Shown: positions 35,829 through 41,876 of the stretch, one piece after another
Numbering within the stretch: position 1 is the first letter of the stretch
How the letters are laid out: every line of letters starts with the position of its first letter
Assembly (NCBI RefSeq): GCF_001612685.1
Contig: NZ_BDAY01000100.1
Location: 1-41,876 of the forward strand
Reading direction: 5' to 3'
Origin: Nocardia altamirensis NBRC 108246
GTDB taxonomy: Bacteria; Actinomycetota; Actinomycetes; Mycobacteriales; Mycobacteriaceae
Length of the DNA stretch: 41,876 bases
The notes under the pieces: model-generated
Told to the model about the DNA's origin: nothing
The model's input: the letters and a program-made list of their open reading frames with translations, nothing else
Databases searched by the model: none
Translations under genes and position numbers: made by a program

Positions 35829-36593
35829 ATGTGGGATCCGAAGAAGTATCTCGACTTTGCTGATCATCGGGCTCGGCCGTTCTTCGAGTTGGTGGGGCGG
35901 ATCGACGCGGAAAAGCCGCGCACCGTAGTGGATTTGGGGTGTGGGCCGGGGACGCTGACCGGGGTGCTCGGAGAGCGGTGGCCGGAGGCTCGGATCGATG
36001 CGCTCGATTCCTCGCCGGAGATGGTGCGCGAGGCGCGCGAGCGTGGGGTCGCCGCACGGGTGCTCGATGTGCACGACTGGCAGCCGGATGCGGAGACCGA
36101 TGTGGTGGTCTGTAACGCTGTGCTGCAATGGGTTCCGGACCATCTGACCTTGCTGGGGGAGTGGATGGCCGCGCTGCCGCGCGGTGCCTGGTTCGCGTTG
36201 CAGGTGCCGGGGAATTTCGATGCGCCGTCGCATCGGGCGATCCGGGCGTTGGCTACCGAGCCGCGGTGGCAGGGCGCGTTGGCGGAGATCGCGCTGCGGT
36301 CCGCCGATGCGGTGCCTGACCCGCGTGCTTATGTCGCGGTGATGATCGCCGAAGGTACCAGTGTCGATGTGTGGGAGACGACTTATCTGCAGCGGCTGAC
36401 CGGGCCGGATCCGGTGCTGGAGTGGGTGACCGGCACCGCGCTGACGCCGATTCGAGGCGCACTCGACAACACGGACTGGCAGGAGTTTCGCACCGAGCTG
36501 GCGCCGCGGCTGCGCAACGCCTATCCGCAAATGGCTGACGGCAGTACGTGGTTCCCGTTCCGTCGCATTTTCGCGGTCGCCCACAAGTCCTGA
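35829..36593 (+). CDS. tam: Trans-aconitate 2-methyltransferase
   Basis: A 254-residue class I SAM-dependent methyltransferase. SAM motif I is VVDLGCGPGTLT (residues 33-44), followed by IDALDSSPEMVREAR and VVCNAVLQWVPDHLTLL (motif IV). The N-terminal MWDPKKYLDFADHRARPFFELV and C-terminal FPFRRIFAVA are signatures of Tam, which methylates trans-aconitate and relieves inhibition of aconitase. The ATG has a strong GAGGAGGG site. It is convergent with a TetR regulator, their stops being 1 nt apart without a terminator hairpin. Confidence 0.93.
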   Translation: MWDPKKYLDFADHRARPFFELVGRIDAEKPRTVVDLGCGPGTLTGVLGERWPEARIDALDSSPEMVREARERGVAARVLDVHDWQPDAETDVVVCNAVLQWVPDHLTLLGEWMAALPRGAWFALQVPGNFDAPSHRAIRALATEPRWQGALAEIALRSADAVPDPRAYVAVMIAEGTSVDVWETTYLQRLTGPDPVLEWVTGTALTPIRGALDNTDWQEFRTELAPRLRNAYPQMADGSTWFPFRRIFAVAHKS

Positions 36594-36594
36594 T

Positions 36595-37239
36595 TCATGG
36601 CGTGACCAGCAAGCTTGCCACGATACTTCGGGCACGGCCTGCGGCGGACTTCTCGCCGATGCGCAGTGCGGTATTGGTGGCCGACAGCACGGCGTCGATC
36701 TGGAATGCGGCGAATTCGGCGTCAACGGAGCCGATTTCGCCCTCGGTCACCGCGTGCCGCAGCTCGCGTTCGAGCATGGTCAACCAGGCCCCCTTGGCGT
36801 CGAACAACGCGTCGTGCACCGGACCGGACCTGCTGTCCTGCTCCGCTGCGCACGCGACCCAGAAGCATCCGCCGGTCAACACCGGCGTCTCGACGTAGGC
36901 CAGCCAGTTGTCGACCAGCGCGCGCAGCCTGGCCACGCCGTGCGGCTGCGGCCTGGCCGGCTGGACCACGTGGTCGACGAACAGTTCGCGCGCGAAGTCG
37001 ACGGTGGCCAGCTGCAGCGCTTCCTTCGTCTTGAACAGCGTCTGGATGCCCGCCTTGCTGAGGCCGGTTTCGGTGGCGAGCCTGCCGAAGCTGACCCCCT
37101 CGAGCCCGTCCAGCGAGGCGATATCGGCCGCCTGCCGCAGCACCGTCTGGCGCGTCTTCGCCCCGCGGAGCAGCCGCTTGTCGGTGGTGTCGGCGGGCCG
37201 GTGCCGGGGGAGCATGGCAGATTCGGGGCCGCTTTCCAT
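36595..37239 (-). CDS. TetR-family transcriptional regulator
   Basis: A 214-residue repressor. The N-terminal helix-turn-helix (about residues 30-75) reads VSFGRLATETGLSKAGIQTLFKTKEAL with the recognition helix at SKAGIQTLF. The C-terminal ligand domain contains FWVACAAEQDSRSG and LERELRHAV, resembling the TetR_C_6/YcdC-like group, whose ligand is unknown. A TCGTACT motif just before its ATG suggests autoregulation, and two copies stand before the convergent tam gene. It lies 30 nt after the alpha/beta hydrolase gene in the same direction, so it may also be read from that promoter. Confidence 0.88.
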   Translation of the reverse strand: MESGPESAMLPRHRPADTTDKRLLRGAKTRQTVLRQAADIASLDGLEGVSFGRLATETGLSKAGIQTLFKTKEALQLATVDFARELFVDHVVQPARPQPHGVARLRALVDNWLAYVETPVLTGGCFWVACAAEQDSRSGPVHDALFDAKGAWLTMLERELRHAVTEGEIGSVDAEFAAFQIDAVLSATNTALRIGEKSAAGRARSIVASLLVTP

Positions 37240-37247
37240 ACGGTCGA

Positions 37248-37254
37248 TCGTACT
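37248..37254. promoter_or_regulatory. TCGTACT motif before the TetR gene
   Basis: One copy of TCGTACT lies 9 nt before the TetR ATG within CGATCGTACT. It is identical to the two copies upstream of tam, a candidate autoregulatory operator. Confidence 0.35.
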
Positions 37255-37269
37255 CAGGCGGCATTCGGT

Positions 37270-38277
37270 TCATTCGTCGAGGAAACGCAGCAGTTCCGCG
37301 GTCACGAATTGGGGATTCTCCTCGACGAGCCAATGCCCGGCGTGCGGCACGTCCACTCCGCGCACGATGTTGGTCATGCGCGGTGCCGCAGTGGCACGGA
37401 TCGCGTCGAGCTGCCCCTGGGCGGACATGAGCAGGGTCGGGATCCCGACCGACGGTGCTGTCACGGTGTCGCGGACGTCCTTGTCGAGCGCGCGATAGAG
37501 CTCGAAACCGCCGGACAGTGCCTCGGGTTTGCCGTAAGTCCTTGCGTACTCGGTGATCTCGGCGTCGGTGAACGGTGACCGATCCGAGGTGCCGCCGAAT
37601 GCTGTTCCGCCGAAGGAGACCTGAGGGTAGAACAGTGCCAGGTACTCGCGGACGTCGTCGCGAACCACCGCCTCCGGCACCCGCCGCTGCGAGTGGAAAG
37701 CGATGTGCCAGCTCAGCGATCGGTAGGTCGGCGCATCGATCGCCGGCCCTGGCAGTGGTAGGTCGAGGTAGCCGAGACGCGCAGTGTCGGAGGGGAATTG
37801 GGCCGCGTACTGGAACGCGACGGCAGCACCGAAGTCGTGCCCGATCACGCGGGCGTCGCGCACCCCGAGCCGATCGGCGATCAGCGTGTGCACGTACCGC
37901 GCCAGGGTCGCTTTGTCGTAGCCGGTCGGCGAGCCGGTGCTGTCACCGAGTCCGGGGAGGTCGATGGCATAGACGGTGTGCTGCTCGGCGAGCGCGGGCA
38001 TGATCGGCCACCAGCCGTACCAGGTCTGCGGCCAGCCGTGAATCAGCACCACTGGCGAGCCGCTGCCGCCGGTCACGTAGTGCATTCGGACGCCGTCGAC
38101 GTCAGCGAACTCGTGCCGGAAGTTCTTCGTGAACTGCGGATCGTCTTGGGTGGCAACGGCATAGGACGGCGGTTCGCCGGTCGCAGGCGTCGAGCACGCA
38201 GCGGTGCCGATCGTGAGTGTGAGAGCAAGCAGGACGGTCGCCAGTGTCCGCACGGAACGGCGGGCGATGGTTGGCAT
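37270..38277 (-). CDS. Exported alpha/beta hydrolase, epoxide hydrolase-like
   Basis: A 335-residue alpha/beta hydrolase with an N-terminal export signal (MPTIARRSVRTLATVLLALT) ending at a probable lipobox TAAC (Cys28), so it may be a lipoprotein. The oxyanion motif is HGWPQTWYGW (residues 80-89), the nucleophile is Asp148 in IGHDFGAA and the catalytic His lies in PHAGHW near the C terminus. Asp rather than Ser makes epoxide hydrolase or haloacid/haloalkane dehalogenase activity likely. The ATG at 38277 follows GAAGGAGACC. It is divergent from an XRE-cupin gene with an inverted repeat between them. Confidence 0.87.
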   Translation of the reverse strand: MPTIARRSVRTLATVLLALTLTIGTAACSTPATGEPPSYAVATQDDPQFTKNFRHEFADVDGVRMHYVTGGSGSPVVLIHGWPQTWYGWWPIMPALAEQHTVYAIDLPGLGDSTGSPTGYDKATLARYVHTLIADRLGVRDARVIGHDFGAAVAFQYAAQFPSDTARLGYLDLPLPGPAIDAPTYRSLSWHIAFHSQRRVPEAVVRDDVREYLALFYPQVSFGGTAFGGTSDRSPFTDAEITEYARTYGKPEALSGGFELYRALDKDVRDTVTAPSVGIPTLLMSAQGQLDAIRATAAPRMTNIVRGVDVPHAGHWLVEENPQFVTAELLRFLDE

Positions 38278-38341
38278 CGTGGTCTCCTTCGGGTCGAGGC
38301 GTTTTCAGCATCACCAGCCCAACCGCGATCTGGCACGAAAA

Positions 38342-38358
38342 CTTGCGGTTCTGGCAAG
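38342..38358. promoter_or_regulatory. CTTGC-N7-GCAAG inverted repeat between divergent genes
   Basis: A perfect 5-bp inverted repeat (38342-38346 and 38354-38358) ends 8 nt before the ATG of the XRE-cupin regulator and 65 nt from the divergent hydrolase start, the place expected for an autoregulatory operator. Confidence 0.45.
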
Positions 38359-38366
38359 ATGGCCGG

Positions 38367-38948
38367 ATGGACCCCGGAACCGAAGACGTGCTCGATGCCG
38401 TGGGACCGCGGCTCCGTGCGCTGCGTCGCGACCGCGGCATCACCCTCGCCGACCTCGCCGCGACGACCGGTGTCTCGGAGAGCACCCTGTCCCGCCTCGA
38501 GAGCGGACAGCGCCGGGCCACCCTGGAACTGCTACTCCCGCTTGCCCGCACCTACGACGTCCCGTTGGACGACCTAGTCGGCGCCCCACGCACCGGCGAC
38601 CCCCGAATCCACCTGAAGCCGATCCACCGATTCGGCATGACCTTCATTCCGCTGTCCCGCCGCCCTGGCGGGGTGCAGGCATTCAAGATGCTGATTCCTG
38701 CGCAACCGGAACCTGTCGAGCCGGCGCTGAAGACGCACGAGGGCTTCGAATGGCTGTACGTCCTCAACGGTCACCTGCGACTGGTCGTCGGCGCGCGCGA
38801 CCTCACGCTGCCACCCGGCGAGGCCGCCGAATTCGACACGTCCCTGCCGCACTGGCTCGGCAGCGCCGACGGCGGCGCCGTCGAACTCCTGATCCTGTTC
38901 GGCACGCACGGGATGCGTGCCCACGTGCGCGCCGAGCCCAACGTCTGA
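38367..38948 (+). CDS. XRE-family regulator with cupin domain
   Basis: A 193-residue protein. The helix-turn-helix (about residues 12-67) contains ITLADLAATTGVSESTLSRLESG, with VSESTLSRL as recognition helix. The cupin part (85-190) shows KTHEGFEWLYVLNGHLRLVVG and LPPGEAAEFDTSLPHWLG, including the His/Glu metal-type residues of a full cupin motif. It is divergent from the exported hydrolase, which it may control. It resembles the azlCD-linked regulator at 17171 in architecture, but the sequences are clearly different. Confidence 0.88.
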   Translation: MDPGTEDVLDAVGPRLRALRRDRGITLADLAATTGVSESTLSRLESGQRRATLELLLPLARTYDVPLDDLVGAPRTGDPRIHLKPIHRFGMTFIPLSRRPGGVQAFKMLIPAQPEPVEPALKTHEGFEWLYVLNGHLRLVVGARDLTLPPGEAAEFDTSLPHWLGSADGGAVELLILFGTHGMRAHVRAEPNV

Positions 38949-39036
38949 TCAGGCAATATCCGGTGTGCTTCGCCGATCGTGTGTTTGGATCGCGACAGGC
39001 ACGGCGTAGCCGGTTCGAGCGAAGGCGAGGTAGCGC

Positions 39037-39432
39037 ATGTCCTACGAGGTAGACCCCCGCGTCGACGTCTATATCGACGCACTGCCCGAGTGGCAGCAGG
39101 CGATCTGTCAGGAGGTGCGGGAGTTGGTGCACGCCGCAGACCCCGAGGTCGTCGAGACGATCAAGCGGACGGTGCAGCCGTATTTCGTGCTCGAGGGGAA
39201 CATCTGCGCGCTGCTCGCGGCGAAGACGCACGTCAATGTGTTTCTCTACGACGGGGCCATCGTGCCCGATCCCGAGGGGATCATCACCGCGGGGCACGAG
39301 AACAAGACGGCGCGCACCGTCGCTGTTCGCGAGGGCGAAAGTGTTCCTGCGCCAGCGCTTCTCGCGATGTTCAAGCAGATCATCGCGAACAATCGGGCTG
39401 GTGGGTGGCGCAAGCTGAAAGGCAAGGGCTGA
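39037..39432 (+). CDS. DUF1801 (YdhG-like) protein
   Basis: A 131-residue protein beginning MSYEVDPRVDVYIDALPEWQQ with the family core VRELVHAADPEVVETIKRT and YFVLEGNICALLAAKTHVNVFLYDGA. DUF1801 proteins are small alpha-beta domains of unknown function, related to iron-chaperone-like frataxin folds. The C terminus is basic (WRKLKGKG). The ATG follows CGAAGGCGAGG. It is convergent with the truncated P-loop gene: the two stops are separated by a single base and no terminator is visible. Confidence 0.85.
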   Translation: MSYEVDPRVDVYIDALPEWQQAICQEVRELVHAADPEVVETIKRTVQPYFVLEGNICALLAAKTHVNVFLYDGAIVPDPEGIITAGHENKTARTVAVREGESVPAPALLAMFKQIIANNRAGGWRKLKGKG

Positions 39433-39453
39433 GTCAGCCTGCGGCGACGTCGA
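39432..39453. repeat. 22-nt repeat at the 3' end of the P-loop gene (copy 1)
   Basis: This 22-nt sequence, which encodes the shared C-terminal DVAAG-stop of the P-loop gene, matches 39812-39833 at 20 of 22 positions. The second copy forms the 3' end of the serine hydrolase gene on the same strand. Confidence 0.5.
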
Positions 39454-39754
39454 ACTCCGTATCCTGTTCGGCGATGACGGCCTCGAACCCCGGCCGGAGA
39501 GCGTCAGCGGCGGCGAAATGCAGTTCGGCGATGCGCTCCGGTTCCGCGACCTGGATTTCCGGGTGGGTGTCCCAATAATGCAGGAGCGGATGGTGTTCCG
39601 GCGTGGTCAACGCGGCGAGTGCCGTGACGATATCGTCGGCTTCGGCCAGCGGCACGCCGTATCGGGCGGCCAGCGGGATCGCGGTACGCGATTTCCCCAC
39701 TCCCGAGGCACCGCAGATCAGGGTCACAGTCCACGGGGGCGCGTCCATCTCCAT
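39434..39754 (-). pseudogene. P-loop ATPase/kinase-like gene, apparently truncated
   Basis: A 106-residue frame starting MEMDAPPWTVTLICGASGVGKSRTA with Walker A GASGVGKS (residues 15-22), then YGVPLAEADDIVTALAALTTPEHHPLLHYWDTHPE. It resembles the N-terminal half of a family of small 2-phosphoglycerate kinase-like P-loop proteins in actinobacteria that usually run to about 200 residues. It stops after GFEAVIAEQDTEFDVAAG, before the parts expected to bind and phosphorylate substrate. The last codons (DVAAG-stop) repeat the end of the neighbouring serine hydrolase gene. I infer a deletion or recombination that removed the 3' half; a genuine short protein is the alternative. A much longer frame upstream of 39754 is a shadow of the hydrolase. 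Confidence 0.6.
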
Positions 39755-39811
39755 GCCGCGGATCTTGCCCGGCCGACGGGCCCGCCCGCCACAAATTTTC
39801 CGGCGCTTCGT

Positions 39812-39833
39812 AGTCAGCCCGCCGCGACGTCGA
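39812..39833. repeat. 22-nt repeat at the 3' end of the serine hydrolase gene (copy 2)
   Basis: The partner of 39432-39453 with two mismatches. It covers the codons DVAAG and the stop of the beta-lactamase-fold hydrolase. Confidence 0.5.
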
Positions 39834-41052
39834 GGGAGTCCGTCGAGACGGGGTCGAGGTCGGCGGCGCCGACGGCGGCGCGCCGGGACAGGGCGGCGAG
39901 CACCGGCAGGCGGGCATCGCCCAGCGACATGGCGTGATTGCCAAGGTGATTGGTGACGAAGGCGACGGCGAGGCCGAGGCTCGGGATCGCGATACCGCCG
40001 GAGCCGCCGATGCCGAAGTGGCCGAGCGCGCGCCTGGTCAGGGTGGTGCCGACGATGCCGCGGTGGTAGCCGAGCGCGAAATGCGGTGGCGCGCCGAGGA
40101 CGTAGTCGAAGCGGCTGCCCGGCGGCATCTGGGCGATCAGGTCGGTGGTGTCCGTGCGCAGGAGTCTGCGGTGCCCGACCATGCCGTCGTTGGCGATCGC
40201 GCCGTACATCCTGGCGACTGCCCGTGCCGTGAAAACACCGTTCCAGCTGGGCATTATCGCGTCGTAAGGCTGTTGACCGAGAGTCATGTCGGCCCAGCCG
40301 TCGTAGACCGCGCTGCGCGCCGAGTGCACCGAGCGCAGCGAGGCGAAGGGGGCGATCATCCGATCGAACGGCACCTTGGCCACGCCGAGTCGCGGCGACA
40401 ACGCCGCCAGGCGATGGCGTTGGCGTTGCGGAACACCGAACCAGAAGTCGTTCTCGCCCAAGGGTTCTTCGAGTTCGGTGCGCACCACGTCGGTGAATCC
40501 GCGTCCGGTCACGCGCTGTGTCATTTCGGCGACGAGCGTGCCGAAGGTGAGCCCGTGATAGCCGGAGGCGCGCAGCCGCAACGGATCCGGTGCGGCGGCG
40601 GCGAGGGCGGCGGCCAACGCGTCGTGGTCGAGCAGGTCCGCCGGGTTGTCGAGCAGTCCGCGGACGCGTTGCAGTCCGGCGCGATGGTTCAGCACCTCGC
40701 GAACCGTGATGTCCTGCTTGCCGTTTGCCGCGAACTCCGGCCAGTACGTCGCCACCGGCGCGTCGAGCTCGAGCAGGCCACGCTCGAGCAGCCGGTGCGC
40801 GATCGTCGCCGCGACACCCTTGCCGGTCGAGTACGACAACGCCATGGTGTCGGCGTGCCAGCGCCGGTCGTGGTCGGCCCAGCCCGCCCAGATGTCGAGC
40901 ACCGGAGCACCGTTGAGGTACACCGCGAGCGCACCGCCGCCCTGCCGCTTGCGCCGGAACATCGCGAAGAACTTCGCGGCTACGGCGGTGAAGCGGTCGT
41001 CGACGATCATGTGCCCGGTGTTCGGCGTGCTGTCTGAGCTCGCTGAGGGCAT
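39814..41052 (-). CDS. Beta-lactamase-fold serine hydrolase (EstB/LipL-like esterase)
   Basis: A 412-residue class C beta-lactamase/penicillin-binding-like protein without a signal peptide. The nucleophile motif SxxK is STGK (Ser75, Lys78) in LSYSTGKGV, the tyrosine motif is YHG (Tyr165) in RASGYHGLTFG, and the third motif is HFGIGGSGG in place of KTG. These replacements are usual for the carboxylesterase branch active on short-chain esters, found in many copies in mycobacteria and nocardiae. A short polar leader precedes the fold. An upstream inverted repeat at 41114-41146 may regulate it. It ends in the repeat shared with the truncated P-loop gene. Confidence 0.9.
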   Translation of the reverse strand: MPSASSDSTPNTGHMIVDDRFTAVAAKFFAMFRRKRQGGGALAVYLNGAPVLDIWAGWADHDRRWHADTMALSYSTGKGVAATIAHRLLERGLLELDAPVATYWPEFAANGKQDITVREVLNHRAGLQRVRGLLDNPADLLDHDALAAALAAAAPDPLRLRASGYHGLTFGTLVAEMTQRVTGRGFTDVVRTELEEPLGENDFWFGVPQRQRHRLAALSPRLGVAKVPFDRMIAPFASLRSVHSARSAVYDGWADMTLGQQPYDAIMPSWNGVFTARAVARMYGAIANDGMVGHRRLLRTDTTDLIAQMPPGSRFDYVLGAPPHFALGYHRGIVGTTLTRRALGHFGIGGSGGIAIPSLGLAVAFVTNHLGNHAMSLGDARLPVLAALSRRAAVGAADLDPVSTDSLDVAAG

Positions 41053-41113
41053 GGGCAGACTCCTTTGTCCGGTTCGCCAGCCAGGCCGATAACACTTGCA
41101 AGCAGCCTGCTAA

Positions 41114-41146
41114 CACTCGACGGTAACGTGTGTCAGTTGTCGAGTG
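41114..41146. promoter_or_regulatory. Inverted repeat CACTCGAC...GTCGAGTG upstream of the serine hydrolase
   Basis: Perfect 8-bp arms at 41114-41121 and 41139-41146 with 17 nt between them, 62 nt upstream of the hydrolase ATG. It is suitable as a regulator site or a weak hairpin. The nearby TAACACT and CTTGCAAG steps are AT-richer and may belong to the promoter. The whole gap (41053-41228) separates the hydrolase from the Pnkp gene. Confidence 0.45.
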
Positions 41147-41228
41147 CAATGCTTCTGGCGTGGTGCACAGCCGCCGCTGTGCACCTTTGCCTACCCTGTC
41201 TGGGTCAGTTGTAGCGATGTGATGTCAG

Positions 41229-41876
41229 TCACAGCCGCGGATCCACCGGCTCGGATTCCAGTGCGAGCACCGCGAATACCGCCTCGTGCACCCGCCACAA
41301 CGGTTCGCCCGTGGCAAGCCGATCCAGGGCCTCGAGGCCGAGGGCGTACTCGCGCAACGCCATCGAGCGCTTGCGGCCGAGCCCACGCGTGCGCAGCCTG
41401 CGCAGATTGGTCTCGCGCAGGTACTCGGGACCGTAGATGATCCGGAGGTACTCGGGGCCACGGCATTTCACGCCCGGCTGGACCAGCCGCCCCGAACCCT
41501 CCTTGCCGCCGCGGACCACCGACTGGCGCGGCTTCACGACCATGCCCTCGCCGCCCGCCTCGGTGAGCTCGGTCCACCATGCGGTGGCGCTGGCCTCGCT
41601 CGCCGGATCGCTCAGATCCACGAACACCCGACCGGTCGGCGCGAACAACTCGGCGTCGGCCGCCGCCAACCGGTCGATCCGGGTGAGGTGCCAATCATGG
41701 TCCCGCACCGCGTAATTCGAGCCCTCGGCGGCGAGGATCTGGAACGGCGCGAGCCGCAGCCCGGACAAGCCGTCGACCGGCCAGCAGTAGCGGCCGTACG
41801 CGGTGGTGAAGGCGGCGGCGTCCGCCGCCCGCGCACCGGTGCGGTCCGCCAGCTCCGCCACGTCGAGCCCGCGCGC
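41229..41876 (-). CDS. C-terminal part of polynucleotide kinase-phosphatase Pnkp (partial)
   Basis: The frame is open to the right edge of the window, so only the last 215 or so residues are seen. The sequence matches the C-terminal adenylyltransferase (ligase) module of bacterial Pnkp: FVDLSDPASEASATAWW, then GGEGMVVKPRQSVV with ligase motif IV, and GVKCRGPEYLRIIYGPEY with motif V, followed by LRRLRTRGLGRKRSMALREYALG and the family's usual end VLALESEPVDPRL. Pnkp repairs broken tRNA and other RNA 5'-OH/3'-phosphate ends, usually with the methyltransferase Hen1. The kinase and phosphatase modules must lie beyond the window. The stop is at 41229. Confidence 0.92.
   Translation of the reverse strand, partial: ARGLDVAELADRTGARAADAAAFTTAYGRYCWPVDGLSGLRLAPFQILAAEGSNYAVRDHDWHLTRIDRLAAADAELFAPTGRVFVDLSDPASEASATAWWTELTEAGGEGMVVKPRQSVVRGGKEGSGRLVQPGVKCRGPEYLRIIYGPEYLRETNLRRLRTRGLGRKRSMALREYALGLEALDRLATGEPLWRVHEAVFAVLALESEPVDPRL

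Noticed and set aside
17171..38948. The two XRE-cupin regulators as a recent duplication
   Set aside because: They share architecture only; the helix-turn-helix and cupin sequences differ widely.
39434..41149. A 571-codon minus-strand frame including the P-loop part
   Set aside because: Everything upstream of 39754 is Arg-rich shadow of the serine hydrolase gene, so no fusion is inferred.

Overview
The window looks like a chromosomal segment of a high-GC actinomycete of the Corynebacteriales, most likely Nocardia or a close relative such as Rhodococcus. The reasons are GC-rich codon use throughout, mycothiol-type and mycobacterial-type gene families, an L_180-class NAD-glutamate dehydrogenase, and gene content that from memory matches the Rv2464c-Rv2478c block of Mycobacterium tuberculosis: SSB-like protein, EttA, Gdh, a hotdog thioesterase, AglA, GlbO, an HNH protein, a DUF5130 protein, PepN, an Rv2466c-type oxidoreductase, RpiB and a Nei-type glycosylase.

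Region by region. Positions 1-2777 appear to be the right end of an integrated element. A gene-poor, atypical stretch is followed by a small coupled ORF and a large serine recombinase whose reading frame ends inside a tRNA-Arg(TCT) gene on the other strand. From 2.8 to 6.5 kb lie a DUF4345 membrane protein, a CopD-CtaG copper/cytochrome oxidase assembly fusion and a PLP-dependent dehydratase. From 6.8 to 15.7 kb there is a co-directional housekeeping series (ssb-like, ettA with a strong terminator, gdh, thioesterase, a 221-aa conserved protein). From 15.8 to 17.8 kb an AzlCD branched-chain amino-acid exporter is divergent from a cupin-type XRE regulator. From 17.8 to 25.5 kb are HNH, glbO, aglA, a small His-rich membrane protein, DUF5130, an NmrA-like reductase and pepN. 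From 25.6 to 30.1 kb are purC, tRNA-Pro and tRNA-Gly, a diguanylate cyclase preceded by about 0.9 kb without a convincing gene, and an rpiB-nei operon. From 30.2 to 33.5 kb are an M48 protease, the CPWC oxidoreductase and an FAD-dependent reductase. From 33.5 to 35.7 kb is an ECF42-type sigma factor coupled to its DGPF/YCII partner, followed by a NUDIX hydrolase. From 35.8 to 41 kb is an accessory stretch: trans-aconitate methyltransferase, TetR, a secreted alpha/beta hydrolase divergent from an XRE-cupin regulator, DUF1801, an apparently truncated P-loop gene and a beta-lactamase-fold serine hydrolase. The right edge cuts the C-terminal part of a Pnkp RNA-repair enzyme.

How parts work together. 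Coupling by 4-nt overlaps (gdh-thioesterase, azlC-azlD, YCII-sigma) and close spacing (rpiB-nei) define likely operons. Convergent gene ends are often closed by long hairpins, and two of these (17746-17807 and 28694-28756) share sequence and look like members of a dispersed palindrome family. I found no CRISPR array, rRNA gene or insertion sequence, and no clear wholly new system. The most interesting leads are the tRNA-Arg/serine-integrase junction, the palindrome family, a repeated TCGTACT motif tying TetR to tam, and the truncated P-loop gene with a tail shared with its neighbour.
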